A stretch of DNA of 64,000 nucleotides from Thiovibrio sp964588325 (GCA_964588325.1 CAZPOR010000009.1:1-64000), one strand, 5' to 3'; numbered from the stretch's first letter, positions 41,555 to 51,423 are shown. Made by a program: numbers and translations. Notes: generated from the letters alone by a model not told the origin.

Positions 41555-42768
41555 TGAACACGGTCTACATGGACAACAACGCCACCACCCGGGTTGCCCC
41601 GGAGGTGGTCGAGGTCATGCTCCCCTATTATTCCGACCTCTACGGCAACCCTTCCAGCATGCACACCTTTGGCGGCCAGGTGGGCAGGGCGGTGGAGGAG
41701 GCCCGGGGCAGGATCGCCGCGCTCCTTGGCGCCCGTCCCGACGAACTGATCTTTACCAGTTGCGGCACGGAAAGTGATTCCACCGCCATCCTCTCCGCCC
41801 TGCAGTCCTTCCCGGAAAAACGGCACATCGTCACCACCCGGGTCGAGCATCCGGCGGTGAAGAATCTTTGCGAAAGCCTGGACAAGCTCACCGGCCACAA
41901 GCACCGGATCACCCAGTTGCCGGTGAACAGCGACGGCACGTTGGATCTTGCGCTCTACGAAGAGAGCCTCAGCGACGAAACCGCCATTGTCAGCGCCATG
42001 TGGGCCAACAACGAGACCGGAGTCATCTTTCCCATCAAGGAAATGGCCGAGATCGCCAAGAGCCGGGGCATCCTGTTTCACACCGACGCGGTGCAGGCGG
42101 TGGGGAAAATTCCCATAAACCTGTCACAAGTACCGATTGATTTCCTCTCGCTTTCCGGGCATAAATTACACGCGCCCAAGGGAATAGGCGTTCTCTATGT
42201 CCGCAAGGGCACGCCTTTTGTCCCCTTTATCATCGGGGGGCATCAGGAGCACGGCCGCCGGGGGGGTACGGAAAACGTCGCCTCCATCGTCGGTCTGGGC
42301 AAGGCGTGCGAGATGGCGGCCAAACAGATGCAGGATGAAAACACTCGGGTCAAGGCGCTGCGGGACAAACTGGAGGATGGGTTGCTGGCCGCGATTCCCA
42401 ACTCCCTGCTCAATGGGCACAAAACGTTGCGCCTGCCCAATACGACCAATATCAGCTTCGAGTATGTGGAGGGGGAGGCGATTTTGTTGCATCTCGATCG
42501 CTTCGGGATCTGCGCTTCATCAGGGTCCGCCTGCACCTCCGGGTCGCTGGAGCCTTCGCATGTCATGCGGGCCATGGGCGTGCCCTTTACTGCGGCGCAC
42601 GGCTCGATCCGCTTGAGTCTCAGCGTGTACAACACCGAGGCAGAGGTTGATTTTGTCTTGGAAAAATTGCCCCCGGTCATCGCCCAGCTTCGCGAGATGT
42701 CGCCGTTCTGGAAAAGTGAACACAAGGGGAAAGTCGGCTCCAGTCAGTGCAAATGCAGTTGTTCCTAA
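41551..42768 (+). CDS. nifS: cysteine desulfurase NifS
   Basis: 405 residues. The ATG at 41551 overlaps the nifU stop (ATGA) and has gaggaggg upstream. A PLP enzyme that takes sulfur from cysteine for Fe-S assembly. It shows MDNNATTRVAPEV at the N-terminus, the PLP lysine in SLSGHKLHAPKG, and the mobile catalytic cysteine in SSGSACTSGSLEPSHV. The C-terminus ends in CKCSCS, an unusual small cysteine cluster that could assist sulfur transfer. It lies 24 bp before thyX. Confidence 0.96.
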   Translation: MMNTVYMDNNATTRVAPEVVEVMLPYYSDLYGNPSSMHTFGGQVGRAVEEARGRIAALLGARPDELIFTSCGTESDSTAILSALQSFPEKRHIVTTRVEHPAVKNLCESLDKLTGHKHRITQLPVNSDGTLDLALYEESLSDETAIVSAMWANNETGVIFPIKEMAEIAKSRGILFHTDAVQAVGKIPINLSQVPIDFLSLSGHKLHAPKGIGVLYVRKGTPFVPFIIGGHQEHGRRGGTENVASIVGLGKACEMAAKQMQDENTRVKALRDKLEDGLLAAIPNSLLNGHKTLRLPNTTNISFEYVEGEAILLHLDRFGICASSGSACTSGSLEPSHVMRAMGVPFTAAHGSIRLSLSVYNTEAEVDFVLEKLPPVIAQLREMSPFWKSEHKGKVGSSQCKCSCS

Positions 42769-42792
42769 TAGAAACGTGATAAGGATAACACC

Positions 42793-43749
42793 ATGAAGGT
42801 TATACCGGCTTCGTTTCAGATACTTGAGGAACTGGACCGCCAGTCCCTGGCTGTGCGCATCGAGGCGTGCGGGCGTTTGTGCTATAAATCCGAGGACAAG
42901 ATCACCGAGGATTCGGCCGAACCTTTTGTCAAGGGGATCGTCAAGCACGGCCACAACTCGGTCATGGAAATGGCGGCCCTGACCCTGCGGGTTGAGGTTG
43001 ACAGCGAATCCCTGGTCAGTCAGTTTTTGAGCGTGATCCCTAAATACATTCAGTTTGACCGGCTGGAAAAAAAGGTGCTGCTCATCACCGGGACCATCCG
43101 CGCTTTCCGCGAGCTGGCCCGCGATCACGGCAAGGTCAAGCTGATCAAGGGGATGGCCGGTCATCTCGCCGAAATGTATCCGCTCTTCTTTTTTGACCTG
43201 GCCCCGAAACGCGGCTGGCTCCCCCAGGACGGGGTGGTGGTCACCGGGCTTTCGCTTACCGAGGTCGAGGCGCTGTCCGCGGATCTTTTGGCCAAGCACC
43301 GCCATGTGGCGGTACGGATCATCACCAACCGGGCCGTGACCCATGAAATCGTCCGGCACCGGCCCTGTTCCTTCTTGCAGGAAAGCCAGCGCTACTGCCG
43401 CTATGCCGATGACAAGTTCGGCAACGAGATCACCTTTATCAAGCCCATGTTCTTTACCGAGGGAAGCAGCGAGTACACGCTCTGGGAAAAGGCGATGCTG
43501 GAGACGGAGAATATCTATCTCGAGCTTCTTGCCACCTCGTCGCCCCAGGCCGCGCGCACCGTGCTGCCCAACTCCTGCAAGACCGAGATCATCGTCTTTG
43601 CCAATCTGCTGGAGTGGCTGCACATCTTTAAGCTGCGCACCCCTAAGAATGCCGAGCCGTCCATGCGCGAGGTGATGATCCCCCTAGCCAAGGGTTTTCA
43701 GGAGAGATTTCCGGCTGTTTTTGGGGACGCCTCCTTTGCCACGGAATAG
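42793..43749 (+). CDS. thyX: FAD-dependent thymidylate synthase
   Basis: 318 residues, on the long side for ThyX. It methylates dUMP with methylene-tetrahydrofolate, FAD and NADPH. The family motif RHRxxSxxxxSxR is present as RHRPCSFLQESQRY around residue 192. Other typical pieces are KHGHNSVMEMAALTL and the C-terminal RTVLPNSCKTEIIVFANLLE. It lies directly before fhs, joining two folate one-carbon enzymes; a possible terminator hairpin stands between them. Confidence 0.96.
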   Translation: MKVIPASFQILEELDRQSLAVRIEACGRLCYKSEDKITEDSAEPFVKGIVKHGHNSVMEMAALTLRVEVDSESLVSQFLSVIPKYIQFDRLEKKVLLITGTIRAFRELARDHGKVKLIKGMAGHLAEMYPLFFFDLAPKRGWLPQDGVVVTGLSLTEVEALSADLLAKHRHVAVRIITNRAVTHEIVRHRPCSFLQESQRYCRYADDKFGNEITFIKPMFFTEGSSEYTLWEKAMLETENIYLELLATSSPQAARTVLPNSCKTEIIVFANLLEWLHIFKLRTPKNAEPSMREVMIPLAKGFQERFPAVFGDASFATE

Positions 43750-43756
43750 AAAATCC

Positions 43757-43792
43757 GGGGTGCGGGCTTAAGCCTTGCGCCCCATGTTTTTG
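43757..43792 (+). terminator. possible terminator between thyX and fhs
   Basis: ggggtgcgggc and gccttgcgcccc can form a long GC-rich stem over a ttaa loop, followed by atgtttttgtt. The U tract is imperfect, so partial read-through into fhs is likely. Confidence 0.5.
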
Positions 43793-43840
43793 TTGATACA
43801 GAAGAAATCGAGAACAACTTACTTCAAGAAGGAGAAAGAG

Positions 43841-45604
43841 ATGGCTTTTGATGCTGTGAACATGGCGGATTGGCAGATTTCCGAGGCTGCCGAAAAGAAC
43901 ATGCCCACCCCAGAGGAGTGGCGGGACAGATTGGGGCTCGAGAAAGACGAAATTCTTCCCATGGGCAGGTTGGCAAAGCTCGATTTTCTTAAAATCATCA
44001 ATCGTCTCAAAGCCAAACCGGATGGCAAGTACATCGAGGTAACGGCGATTACCCCAACGCCTCTTGGCGAAGGGAAGTCCACCACCTCCTGCGGTCTGAT
44101 GGAAGGGTTGGGCAAGCGCGGCAAGAATGTCGGCGGCGCCCTGCGGCAGCCTTCCGGCGGCCCGACCATGAACGTCAAGGGAACCGCCGCTGGCGGCGGC
44201 AACTCGCTGCTGATCCCGATGACCGAGTTTTCGCTGGGCCTCACCGGCGACATCAACGACATCATGAACGCCCATAACCTGGGCATGGTGGCCATGACCG
44301 CCCGCATGCAGCATGAGCGGAACTACAACGACGAGCAGTTGGCCAGGTTGACCGGCATGCGGCGGCTCGACATCGACCCCACCCGGGTGGAGTTCGGCTG
44401 GATCATCGACTTCTGCGCCCAGGCGTTGCGCAATATCGTCATCGGCCTCGGCGGCCGGACGGACGGATACACCATGCAGTCCAAGTTCGGCATCGCCGTG
44501 GGCTCCGAGCTCATGGCCATCCTCTCCATCGCCACCGACCTGGCGGATTTGAAGGAACGGATCAACAACATCACCGTGGCCTTTGACAAGAGCGGCAAGC
44601 CGGTGACCTGCCGCGACCTGGAAGTGGGCAACGCCATGGCCGCGTTCATGCGCAACACCATCAACCCCACCCTGATGTGCACCGCCGAGTATAACCCCTG
44701 TCTGGTCCATGCCGGACCTTTCGCCAACATCGCTGTCGGCCAGTCTTCCATCATCGCCGACCGTGTTGCCCTGAAACTCTTTGATTACAACATCACCGAG
44801 TCCGGCTTTGCCGCCGACATCGGCTTCGAGAAGTTCTGGAACGTCAAGTGCCGCTACTCCGGCCTCAAGCCGCATGTCTCGGTCCTCACCGCCACGATCC
44901 GCGCCCTGAAGATGCACGGCGGCGGCCCCAAGGTTGTTCCGGGCAAGCCTCTCGACGACGCCTACACCAAGGAGAACATCGGACTGGTGGAGAAGGGCTG
45001 CGAGAACATGGTCCATCTGATCAATGTCATCCGCAAGGCCGGCATTAACCCGGTTGTCTGCATCAACCGCTTCTATTCCGACACCGACGAAGAGTGCAAG
45101 GTTGTGCGCCGGATCGCCGAGGCTGCCGGGGCCCGTTGCGCTGAATCCAAGCATTGGGAACTGGGCGGCGACGGGGCGCTCGAATTCGCCGACGCGGTCA
45201 TCGACGCCTGCAACGAAGAGAACGACTTCAAGTTCCTCTACCCGCTTGAGATGAAGCTGCGCGACCGGGTTGAGATGATCACCAAGGAAGTATACGGCGG
45301 CGACGGGGTTGATTGGTCTCCTGAGGCTTTGACCAAGGCCAAGATGCTGGAGAGCGATCCCCAGTATGCCGACTATGCCACCATGATGGTCAAGAGCCAC
45401 CTGAGCCTGAGCCATGACCCGACCCTCAAGGGTGTGCCCAAGGGCTGGCGTCTGCCGGTGCGTGACATCCTGATCTATTCCGGCGCCAAGTTCCTCTGCC
45501 CGTGCGCGGGAACGATCAGCCTGATGCCCGGCACCAGCTCGAATCCGGCCTTCCGCCGCATTGACGTTGATCCGGAGTCAGGGAAGGTTTCAGGGCTGTT
45601 CTAG
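43841..45604 (+). CDS. fhs: formate-tetrahydrofolate ligase
   Basis: 587 residues from the ATG at 43841 with aaggagaaagag upstream. It activates formate with ATP to 10-formyl-tetrahydrofolate, the second step of the methyl branch of the Wood-Ljungdahl pathway (or runs in reverse during acetate oxidation). The P-loop TPTPLGEGKSTTS is present, with GGALRQPSGGPTMNVKG, FSLGLTGDINDIMNAHN, and the C-terminal FLCPCAGTISLMPG. Length is near the 555-590 of bacterial Fhs. It lies about 2.8 kb before folD, separated by the PilB-like gene. Confidence 0.97.
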   Translation: MAFDAVNMADWQISEAAEKNMPTPEEWRDRLGLEKDEILPMGRLAKLDFLKIINRLKAKPDGKYIEVTAITPTPLGEGKSTTSCGLMEGLGKRGKNVGGALRQPSGGPTMNVKGTAAGGGNSLLIPMTEFSLGLTGDINDIMNAHNLGMVAMTARMQHERNYNDEQLARLTGMRRLDIDPTRVEFGWIIDFCAQALRNIVIGLGGRTDGYTMQSKFGIAVGSELMAILSIATDLADLKERINNITVAFDKSGKPVTCRDLEVGNAMAAFMRNTINPTLMCTAEYNPCLVHAGPFANIAVGQSSIIADRVALKLFDYNITESGFAADIGFEKFWNVKCRYSGLKPHVSVLTATIRALKMHGGGPKVVPGKPLDDAYTKENIGLVEKGCENMVHLINVIRKAGINPVVCINRFYSDTDEECKVVRRIAEAAGARCAESKHWELGGDGALEFADAVIDACNEENDFKFLYPLEMKLRDRVEMITKEVYGGDGVDWSPEALTKAKMLESDPQYADYATMMVKSHLSLSHDPTLKGVPKGWRLPVRDILIYSGAKFLCPCAGTISLMPGTSSNPAFRRIDVDPESGKVSGLF

Positions 45605-45665
45605 CGCTGAGTTGAGCAGCGAGCTGCCCAAACGGAACGCAGAGAGTAGCCGTTTTCATCTTTTC
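45605..45665 (+). repeat. repeated hairpin-like element, copy A
   Basis: gctgagttgagcagc followed by gctgcccaaacggaac (about 45606-45636) nearly matches a second copy at 54132-54165 in front of acsB. The stem is imperfect in this copy. Confidence 0.5.
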
Positions 45666-45671
45666 GCATCC

Positions 45672-45718
45672 AGCACCGGTCACAGGACTTCCGTCCTGCG
45701 GCCGGTGCTTTTTTTTTG
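45672..45718 (+). terminator. rho-independent terminator after fhs
   Basis: Outer stem agcaccgg / ccggtgct and inner stem caggac / gtcctg, followed by nine T residues, about 65 bp after the fhs stop. Confidence 0.9.
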
Positions 45719-45896
45719 CCGTGCAGGCGGAGAAAACCGTACTCGCTCGGAGGCGCCCCTCAATGCCATGGTCCTGTCCCGGCCCCTTTTTTCCTTGGGA
45801 AACACGGATATGCTTGTCAGTGGGCGACAGGATATAGTATCTAAATAATAAGTGAATTTTCTCAGCGTAAACACCATTTCAGGGTAGCTCGCATCC

Positions 45897-48110
45897 ATGG
45901 CAGAAGCAGACAAATCAAATTTGCGTTCCACGGTAAAGGATCAATCCGGAGCCGGAAAAATCAAGATCGGCGAACTGCTGCGAAAGGCCGGGCAGATCAG
46001 CAGCTATCAGCTCGATGAAGCCCTGGCCGCCCAGAAAAAATCCGGCGGCCGGTTGAGCAGCATCCTGTTGCGCCTGGGCCATATTGAAGAATCAACCATC
46101 GTCAGTTTTTTGAGCCGGCTGCACAACTATCAGTCTGTTGTCATCAGCCGGGAGCCTCCCAAGCCGGAAGTCCTGAAGATTCTTCCCTACGAGATTGCCA
46201 AGAAATATCTGGCCTTTCCCCTGCGGCAGATCGGCAAATCCCTCCAGGTCGCCATGGCCGAGCCCACGGACACCGGGGCGGTGGAAAGTTTGCAGGCCGC
46301 GGTCAAAATGCCGTTGACCGTCTGCGTCGCCACCGAAAAGGATATCGTTGACGCCTACAAGGTCTATTACAAGATCAGCGACGAGGAGCATCAGTCTTTT
46401 TTTACCTCGGTGGGCGCCGAAGACAAGGACGAGGAGCCTGTCACCCAGATCGACGATTTCGGCACCCTGGCGTCCGAGGCGGCCGAGGGCATGGAGATCG
46501 CTTCGCTGGAAGATGAGGCGGGCGGCGATCAGTATTCCGCCTCGGATGCCCCCATCATCAAGCTGGTGAACGGCATCCTGGTCAAGGCGGTCAACGACGG
46601 AGTGAGCGATATCCACATCGAGCCCTACGAGAAAACGCTCCAGGTGCGCTACCGCATGGACGGCTCCCTCTACAAGTCCATGAACCTGCCTCTGTCGATC
46701 AAGAACGCCCTGAACTCGCGGATAAAGATCATGTCCCAGCTCGATATCACCGAGCGGAGGGTACCCCAGGACGGGCGGATCCGGATCAAGATGGGGCGGA
46801 CCCGGGCGGTTGATTTCCGGGTTTCCACCCTGCCCACTCTGTTTGGGGAGAGTATCGTTCTGCGTATCCTCGACAAGGGCAGCCTGAATGTCGATCTCAC
46901 CAAACTCGGCTTTGAAAAGGAAACCTTCGCCACCCTCCAGCGCTGTATCGAGCGGCCCCAGGGGCTGCTGCTCGTTACCGGCCCCACGGGCAGCGGCAAG
47001 ACCGTAACCCTCTATTCGGTGCTCAATTCGCTTAACAGCGAGGACACCAAGATCCTCACCGCCGAGGATCCCGTGGAATTCAATTTCAAGGGGATCAACC
47101 AGGTCAACGTCAAAAAGGAAGTGGGCATGACCTTCCCCGCGGCGCTCAAGGCCTTTCTCCGGCAGGACCCCGACATCATCATGGTTGGCGAGATCCGGGA
47201 CATGGAAACCGCCGAGATTGCCATCAAGGCGGCCATGACCGGCCATCTTGTTTTCAGTACCCTCCACACCAATGACTGTCCAGCCACCATCGGCCGTCTG
47301 GTTGATATCGGCATTCCTCCCTTCATGCTTGCCTCCGCTGTCACCATGGTTCTTTCCCAGCGGCTGGCGAGAAAACTCTGCGTCCATTGCAAGGAGGAGG
47401 TGCCCAAGCCGCCCAAGGAAGAACTTATTGCCCTGGGTTTCAAAGAGAAGGATTTTGAAAAGGATTTCGTTATCTATGGCCCCAAGGGATGCGCGAAATG
47501 CAACGGCGGCGGCTATAAGGGCAGGGTAGGTCTTTTTGAGCTGATGGAGATCACCGACGAGGTGGCCAAGGCGATCAGCGCCGAGGTGCCCGAGGATCAG
47601 CTCCGCAAGATCGCCGTGCAGGAAGGGATGACTCCCCTGCGCCGGGCCGGGGTGAAAAAGGTTATCGAAGGGGCCACCAGCATCGAAGAGATCCTGCGGC
47701 GAACCGTCATCACCGAAGAGAGTCTGCCCGCCTATCTGGTGCATCCTGATATTGAAGAGTACGATGACGGGGATTTCATTATCCGGCAGAACAACAACGA
47801 CATCGATTTCTTCAAACTGGTCACCGGCGCGGTCTCCGTAATCAAGGATGGCAAAAAAATCGCCGAAATCACCGAGCCGGGGGAGTATTTCGGCGAGATG
47901 AGCGCCATCTCCGGGGAGCCCCGTTCCGCCTCCATTACCTCCAAGGGACGCTCCAAGATAAAACGTTTTCCCGGCGACAAGCTCCATGAGGTTATTCAGA
48001 AATATCCGGATGTGGCCAACCATCTTTTTAAGACCGTTGTCAACCGCTTGAGCCAGGCGAACAATATCATCGTCAAACTGGCAAGCGATCGGGCAAAAAA
48101 AACGGAATGA
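45897..48110 (+). CDS. PilB/GspE-type assembly ATPase with C-terminal cyclic-nucleotide-binding domain
   Basis: 737 residues, well over the ~570 of PilB. The N-terminal GspE/PilB domain (about 20-160, KIKIGELLRKAGQISSYQLD) is followed by the hexameric ATPase: Walker A GPTGSGKT near residue 362, Asp box TAEDPVE, Walker B and His box GEIRDMETAEIAIKAAMTGH, and a zinc site CVHCKEEV ... CAKCNGGGYKGRVG. After residue ~615 there is an extra domain with the cyclic-nucleotide-binding pattern: a beta barrel (VTGAVSVIKDGKKIAEI), the loop GEYFGEMSAISGEPRSASI and a last helix. The ATPase drives type IV pilus or type II secretion assembly; the added domain suggests control by cAMP or a related nucleotide. 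No other pil or gsp gene lies here. Confidence 0.9.
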   Translation: MAEADKSNLRSTVKDQSGAGKIKIGELLRKAGQISSYQLDEALAAQKKSGGRLSSILLRLGHIEESTIVSFLSRLHNYQSVVISREPPKPEVLKILPYEIAKKYLAFPLRQIGKSLQVAMAEPTDTGAVESLQAAVKMPLTVCVATEKDIVDAYKVYYKISDEEHQSFFTSVGAEDKDEEPVTQIDDFGTLASEAAEGMEIASLEDEAGGDQYSASDAPIIKLVNGILVKAVNDGVSDIHIEPYEKTLQVRYRMDGSLYKSMNLPLSIKNALNSRIKIMSQLDITERRVPQDGRIRIKMGRTRAVDFRVSTLPTLFGESIVLRILDKGSLNVDLTKLGFEKETFATLQRCIERPQGLLLVTGPTGSGKTVTLYSVLNSLNSEDTKILTAEDPVEFNFKGINQVNVKKEVGMTFPAALKAFLRQDPDIIMVGEIRDMETAEIAIKAAMTGHLVFSTLHTNDCPATIGRLVDIGIPPFMLASAVTMVLSQRLARKLCVHCKEEVPKPPKEELIALGFKEKDFEKDFVIYGPKGCAKCNGGGYKGRVGLFELMEITDEVAKAISAEVPEDQLRKIAVQEGMTPLRRAGVKKVIEGATSIEEILRRTVITEESLPAYLVHPDIEEYDDGDFIIRQNNNDIDFFKLVTGAVSVIKDGKKIAEITEPGEYFGEMSAISGEPRSASITSKGRSKIKRFPGDKLHEVIQKYPDVANHLFKTVVNRLSQANNIIVKLASDRAKKTE

Positions 48111-48113
48111 TAG

Positions 48114-48135
48114 GGCGATACATTCCTGTATCGCC
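48114..48135 (+). terminator. hairpin after the PilB-like gene
   Basis: Perfect 8-bp stem ggcgatac / gtatcgcc with a 6-nt loop, 3 bp past the stop. No U tract follows, so termination is uncertain. The remaining ~270 bp up to folD show no gene. Confidence 0.4.
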
Positions 48136-48402
48136 GTCACCCCTGCAATTATTCCTTTCCCCTTGTTTTTTTCTTCTATTTTCCGCCGGAAAATGTATAG
48201 TACAGGGCTTTTTGCAAGTATATCTACCTATTGAAATATCGTGTCAAGTTGGGTAGTTTTGTCAGCTCTGATCGCATTTTTGCCTTGCCCGCGCCGTTCT
48301 TTTTTTGATGGTGTTTGTCCGGGAGGCGGGGCAGCGGGTCTTTTCCGGCGCTATACGCATTGAAAGTGATAGCTATAACTTTTTGATATAAGGAGATAAT
48401 GA

Positions 48403-49290
48403 ATGAGTGCCAAGATTATCAGCGGGACCGAAGTTGCCAAAGCCATTCGCGAAGAGTTGAAGACCGAGGTCGCCGAGCTTAAGGAAAAGCATGCGGTTGT
48501 TCCCGGTCTCGTGACGATCCTGGTGGGGGAAGACCCGGCCTCTCAGTCTTATGTGAGCGCCAAGAATAAAACCGCCCACGCCCTTGGCATCCATTCCGAG
48601 CAGGTAACGCTGCCTGCCGACACCAGCGAGCAGGATCTGCTGGCCACAGTTGAAAAATATAACAAGGACAAGAACATCCACGGCATTCTCGTGCAGTTGC
48701 CCCTGCCCAAGCATATCAACGAGACCAATGTGCTGTACGCCATTGATCCGGACAAGGACGTGGATGGCTTCCATCCGGTGAACGTGGGCAAGATGGTGCT
48801 GGGTGAGGAGTGCTTTCTGCCCTGCACGCCCCACGGCATTCTTGAGTTGCTGACCCGCAGCGGTGTTGAGACCAGCGGCGCCGAGGTAGTGGTTATCGGC
48901 CGCAGCAACATCGTCGGCAAACCCATTGCCAACCTGATGCTCCAGAAGCGCAAGGCAGGCAACGCCACGATCACCTTGTGTCATACCCGCACCAAGGACA
49001 TGGCCGCCCATTGCAAACGGGCCGACATCATCATCGCCGCGGTGGGCGTGCCCAAGATGGTGACCGCCGACATGGTGAAAGATGGCGTGGTGGTAATCGA
49101 TGTCGGTGTGAACCGCATCGGCAAAACCGCGGACGGCAAGGCCATTCTCGCCGGTGATGTGGATTTTGATGCGGTAAAGGAAAAAGCCTCGTATATTACC
49201 CCTGTTCCGGGCGGGGTCGGTCCCATGACCATCACCATGCTGATGAAGAACACCGTGCAGGCTGCCAGGCAGATCGCAGGCGTGAAATAA
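48403..49290 (+). CDS. folD: bifunctional methylenetetrahydrofolate dehydrogenase/cyclohydrolase
   Basis: 295 residues from the ATG at 48403 with aaggagataat upstream. It interconverts formyl-, methenyl- and methylene-tetrahydrofolate, the middle of the methyl branch. Both family signatures are visible: the catalytic region with YVSAKNKTAHALGI (active-site Tyr and Lys) and VQLPLPKHIN, KDVDGFHPVNVG, and the nucleotide fold VVIGRSNIVGKPIANLM with the C-terminal TPVPGGVGPMTITML. It begins the run of acetyl-CoA pathway genes, 80 bp before the CO dehydrogenase gene. Confidence 0.97.
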   Translation: MSAKIISGTEVAKAIREELKTEVAELKEKHAVVPGLVTILVGEDPASQSYVSAKNKTAHALGIHSEQVTLPADTSEQDLLATVEKYNKDKNIHGILVQLPLPKHINETNVLYAIDPDKDVDGFHPVNVGKMVLGEECFLPCTPHGILELLTRSGVETSGAEVVVIGRSNIVGKPIANLMLQKRKAGNATITLCHTRTKDMAAHCKRADIIIAAVGVPKMVTADMVKDGVVVIDVGVNRIGKTADGKAILAGDVDFDAVKEKASYITPVPGGVGPMTITMLMKNTVQAARQIAGVK

Positions 49291-49370
49291 ACGGTTGTTG
49301 CAGGCGAAAAGTAATCAGAAGGCTTCCGCTTTTCTGTTACATAGCGAACCCAAGATGCTGAGGACACAAG

Positions 49371-51365
49371 ATGGCGATCAAACGAAATGGATGTGAGGGG
49401 TGCACGGATATTACCTGCGTCTCCACGCAACAGGTTCTTTCCCAGGATGTAGCCAAGAACGTCAGAACCGCCTATGACCGCGTGAAAGCGCGGGGCATGT
49501 CGGCCTGTTTGTTCGGTTCCGGCGGAACGTGCTGCCGCAACTGCAATATGGGCCCTTGCCAGATCATCGACGGCGTGGACGACATGCTCGGCATCTGCGG
49601 CGCCACCGCCGACACCGTGGCAGCCAGGAATTTCGCCCGGGTTGTGGCCGCCGGTTCCGCCGCGCACACCGACCATGCCCGGGAGATGGTGAAAGGCTTT
49701 ATCGACGCAGCCAAAGGGGAAGGGTTGCACCAGATCAAGGATGTGGCCAAGCTGAAAAGGCTGGCCGAGGTATTCGGCATCGTCACCGAAGAGCGTGAGA
49801 TCAAGGATATCGCCGTGGAACTCGGGGAGAAAGCCCTGGCCGAATTCGGCAAGCAGGATGACGCGCCGCTTTCCATGCTGAAGCGGGCCACGCCGAAAAG
49901 GCAGGCCATCTGGAAGAAGCTCGGCATCGCGCCCCGCGGCATCGACCGCGAGGTGGTGGAGATGATGCACCGCACCCATATGGGCGTGGATCAGGAATAC
50001 GAGAACATCATGCTCCAGGCCTCCCGTTGCGCGCTTTCCGACGGCTGGGGCTCCTCCATGCTTTCCACCGAGCTCACCGACATCATGTTCGGCACCCCGG
50101 TGCCCCGTCGCGCCATTGTCGATCTTGGCGTGTTGAAGACCGATCAGGTCAACATCACCGTGCACGGGCATGAGCCCTTGCTGGCAGAGGCCCTGTGCAT
50201 CGCGGCCCAGGATCCGGAGATGCTGGAACTGGCCAAGAAGCAGGGCGCCAAGGGGATCAACCTTGCCGGTGTCTGCTGTACCGGCAACGAGATCCTCATG
50301 CGCCGGGGGATTCCGGTGGCAGCGGGTTTTGTTCAGCAGGAAATCGCCCTGTCCACCGGCGCGGTGGAGGCCATGGTGGTCGATGTCCAGTGCGTCATGC
50401 AGTCCGTGGCCGAGGTGGCCAAAAATTTCCACACCGATATCATCACCACCAACTACCGGGCCAAGATGCCCGGCGCTGTCCATATCCAGTTCGAGGAGCA
50501 CGAGGCGCTCGAATCCGCGAAAAAGATCCTGACCCACGCCATCAAGAACTTCAAGAAGCGGGGCAAGTGCTTTATCCCCCAGGAAACCAAGATGGATGTG
50601 GTGGTGGGCTTCAGCCATGAAACCATCAATACCATGTTGGGCGGACGGTTCCGCGCCAGCTACCGGCCGCTGAACGACAACATCATCAACGGCCGCATCC
50701 GCGGGGTGGCTGCCATCGTCGGCTGCGATAACTTCAAGCTGGCGGATGACACCCATGAAACCATCGTCAGAGAGTTGCTGAAAAACAATATCCTGGTCCT
50801 GGCCACCGGCTGCGCGGCAACCTCTCTCGGCAAGGCAGGGCTGCTCAACCCCGAGGCGGCCCGTTTCTGCGGCGACAGCCTGAAAGAGGTCTGCGAGACC
50901 GTGGGCATGCCTCCGGTCCTGCACATGGGTTCCTGTGTCGATAACTCCCGGATTCTCATCGCCGCCACCGAGATGGTGCGCCAGGGGGGTTTAGGCGACG
51001 ACATCTCCGATCTGCCCGCCATCGGCACCGCTCCTCTGTGGATGAGCGAAAAGGCCGTGGCCATCGGCCAGTATTTCGTGGCCAGCGGCGCGCAGGTAGT
51101 GTTCCAGAGTCTGCCCATCACCGGGGCCAAGAATTTCAACAAGTATCTCACCGAAGGTCTGATGGACCAGTTGGGCGCGCATTGGAATGTCGCTGCCGAG
51201 CCCTTGGAGATCGCCAGGATCATGATTGAAAAGATCGAGGCAAAGCGCGACGCCCTTGGCATCAACAAGAAGAAAGAGCGTGTCCTGTTCGATATGGATA
51301 TGCGCCGTGACCTTGGCGGCGGCGGGTTGAAGGACGTGGGGTGCCACGGCCCCAGCGCCTCTTGA
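49371..51365 (+). CDS. acsA: CO dehydrogenase catalytic subunit (CooS/AcsA)
   Basis: 664 residues. It reduces CO2 to CO (or the reverse) at the Ni-Fe-S C-cluster. B-cluster and D-cluster cysteines are in CEGCTDITC and CCRNCNMGPC. All expected C-cluster ligands can be matched: His in VHGHEP, Cys in GVCCTGNE, DVQCVMQ, IVGCDNFK, ATGCAATSLGKAG and HMGSCVDNSR. The genes for acetyl-CoA synthase and the corrinoid protein follow, so this is the AcsA partner of a bacterial CODH/ACS rather than a stand-alone CooS. It lies 80 bp after folD with no terminator between. No CooC nickel-insertion gene is seen in the window. Confidence 0.97.
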   Translation: MAIKRNGCEGCTDITCVSTQQVLSQDVAKNVRTAYDRVKARGMSACLFGSGGTCCRNCNMGPCQIIDGVDDMLGICGATADTVAARNFARVVAAGSAAHTDHAREMVKGFIDAAKGEGLHQIKDVAKLKRLAEVFGIVTEEREIKDIAVELGEKALAEFGKQDDAPLSMLKRATPKRQAIWKKLGIAPRGIDREVVEMMHRTHMGVDQEYENIMLQASRCALSDGWGSSMLSTELTDIMFGTPVPRRAIVDLGVLKTDQVNITVHGHEPLLAEALCIAAQDPEMLELAKKQGAKGINLAGVCCTGNEILMRRGIPVAAGFVQQEIALSTGAVEAMVVDVQCVMQSVAEVAKNFHTDIITTNYRAKMPGAVHIQFEEHEALESAKKILTHAIKNFKKRGKCFIPQETKMDVVVGFSHETINTMLGGRFRASYRPLNDNIINGRIRGVAAIVGCDNFKLADDTHETIVRELLKNNILVLATGCAATSLGKAGLLNPEAARFCGDSLKEVCETVGMPPVLHMGSCVDNSRILIAATEMVRQGGLGDDISDLPAIGTAPLWMSEKAVAIGQYFVASGAQVVFQSLPITGAKNFNKYLTEGLMDQLGAHWNVAAEPLEIARIMIEKIEAKRDALGINKKKERVLFDMDMRRDLGGGGLKDVGCHGPSAS

Positions 51366-51423
51366 TCTTTTTGGGAAAGAACGTGCTTTTCTTAAGCAAG
51401 AATAAGGATAAGGATCATAACCG

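Noticed and set aside
46092..48140. 682-codon minus-strand frame opposite the PilB-like gene
   Set aside because: Shadow frame with biased composition and no start signal.
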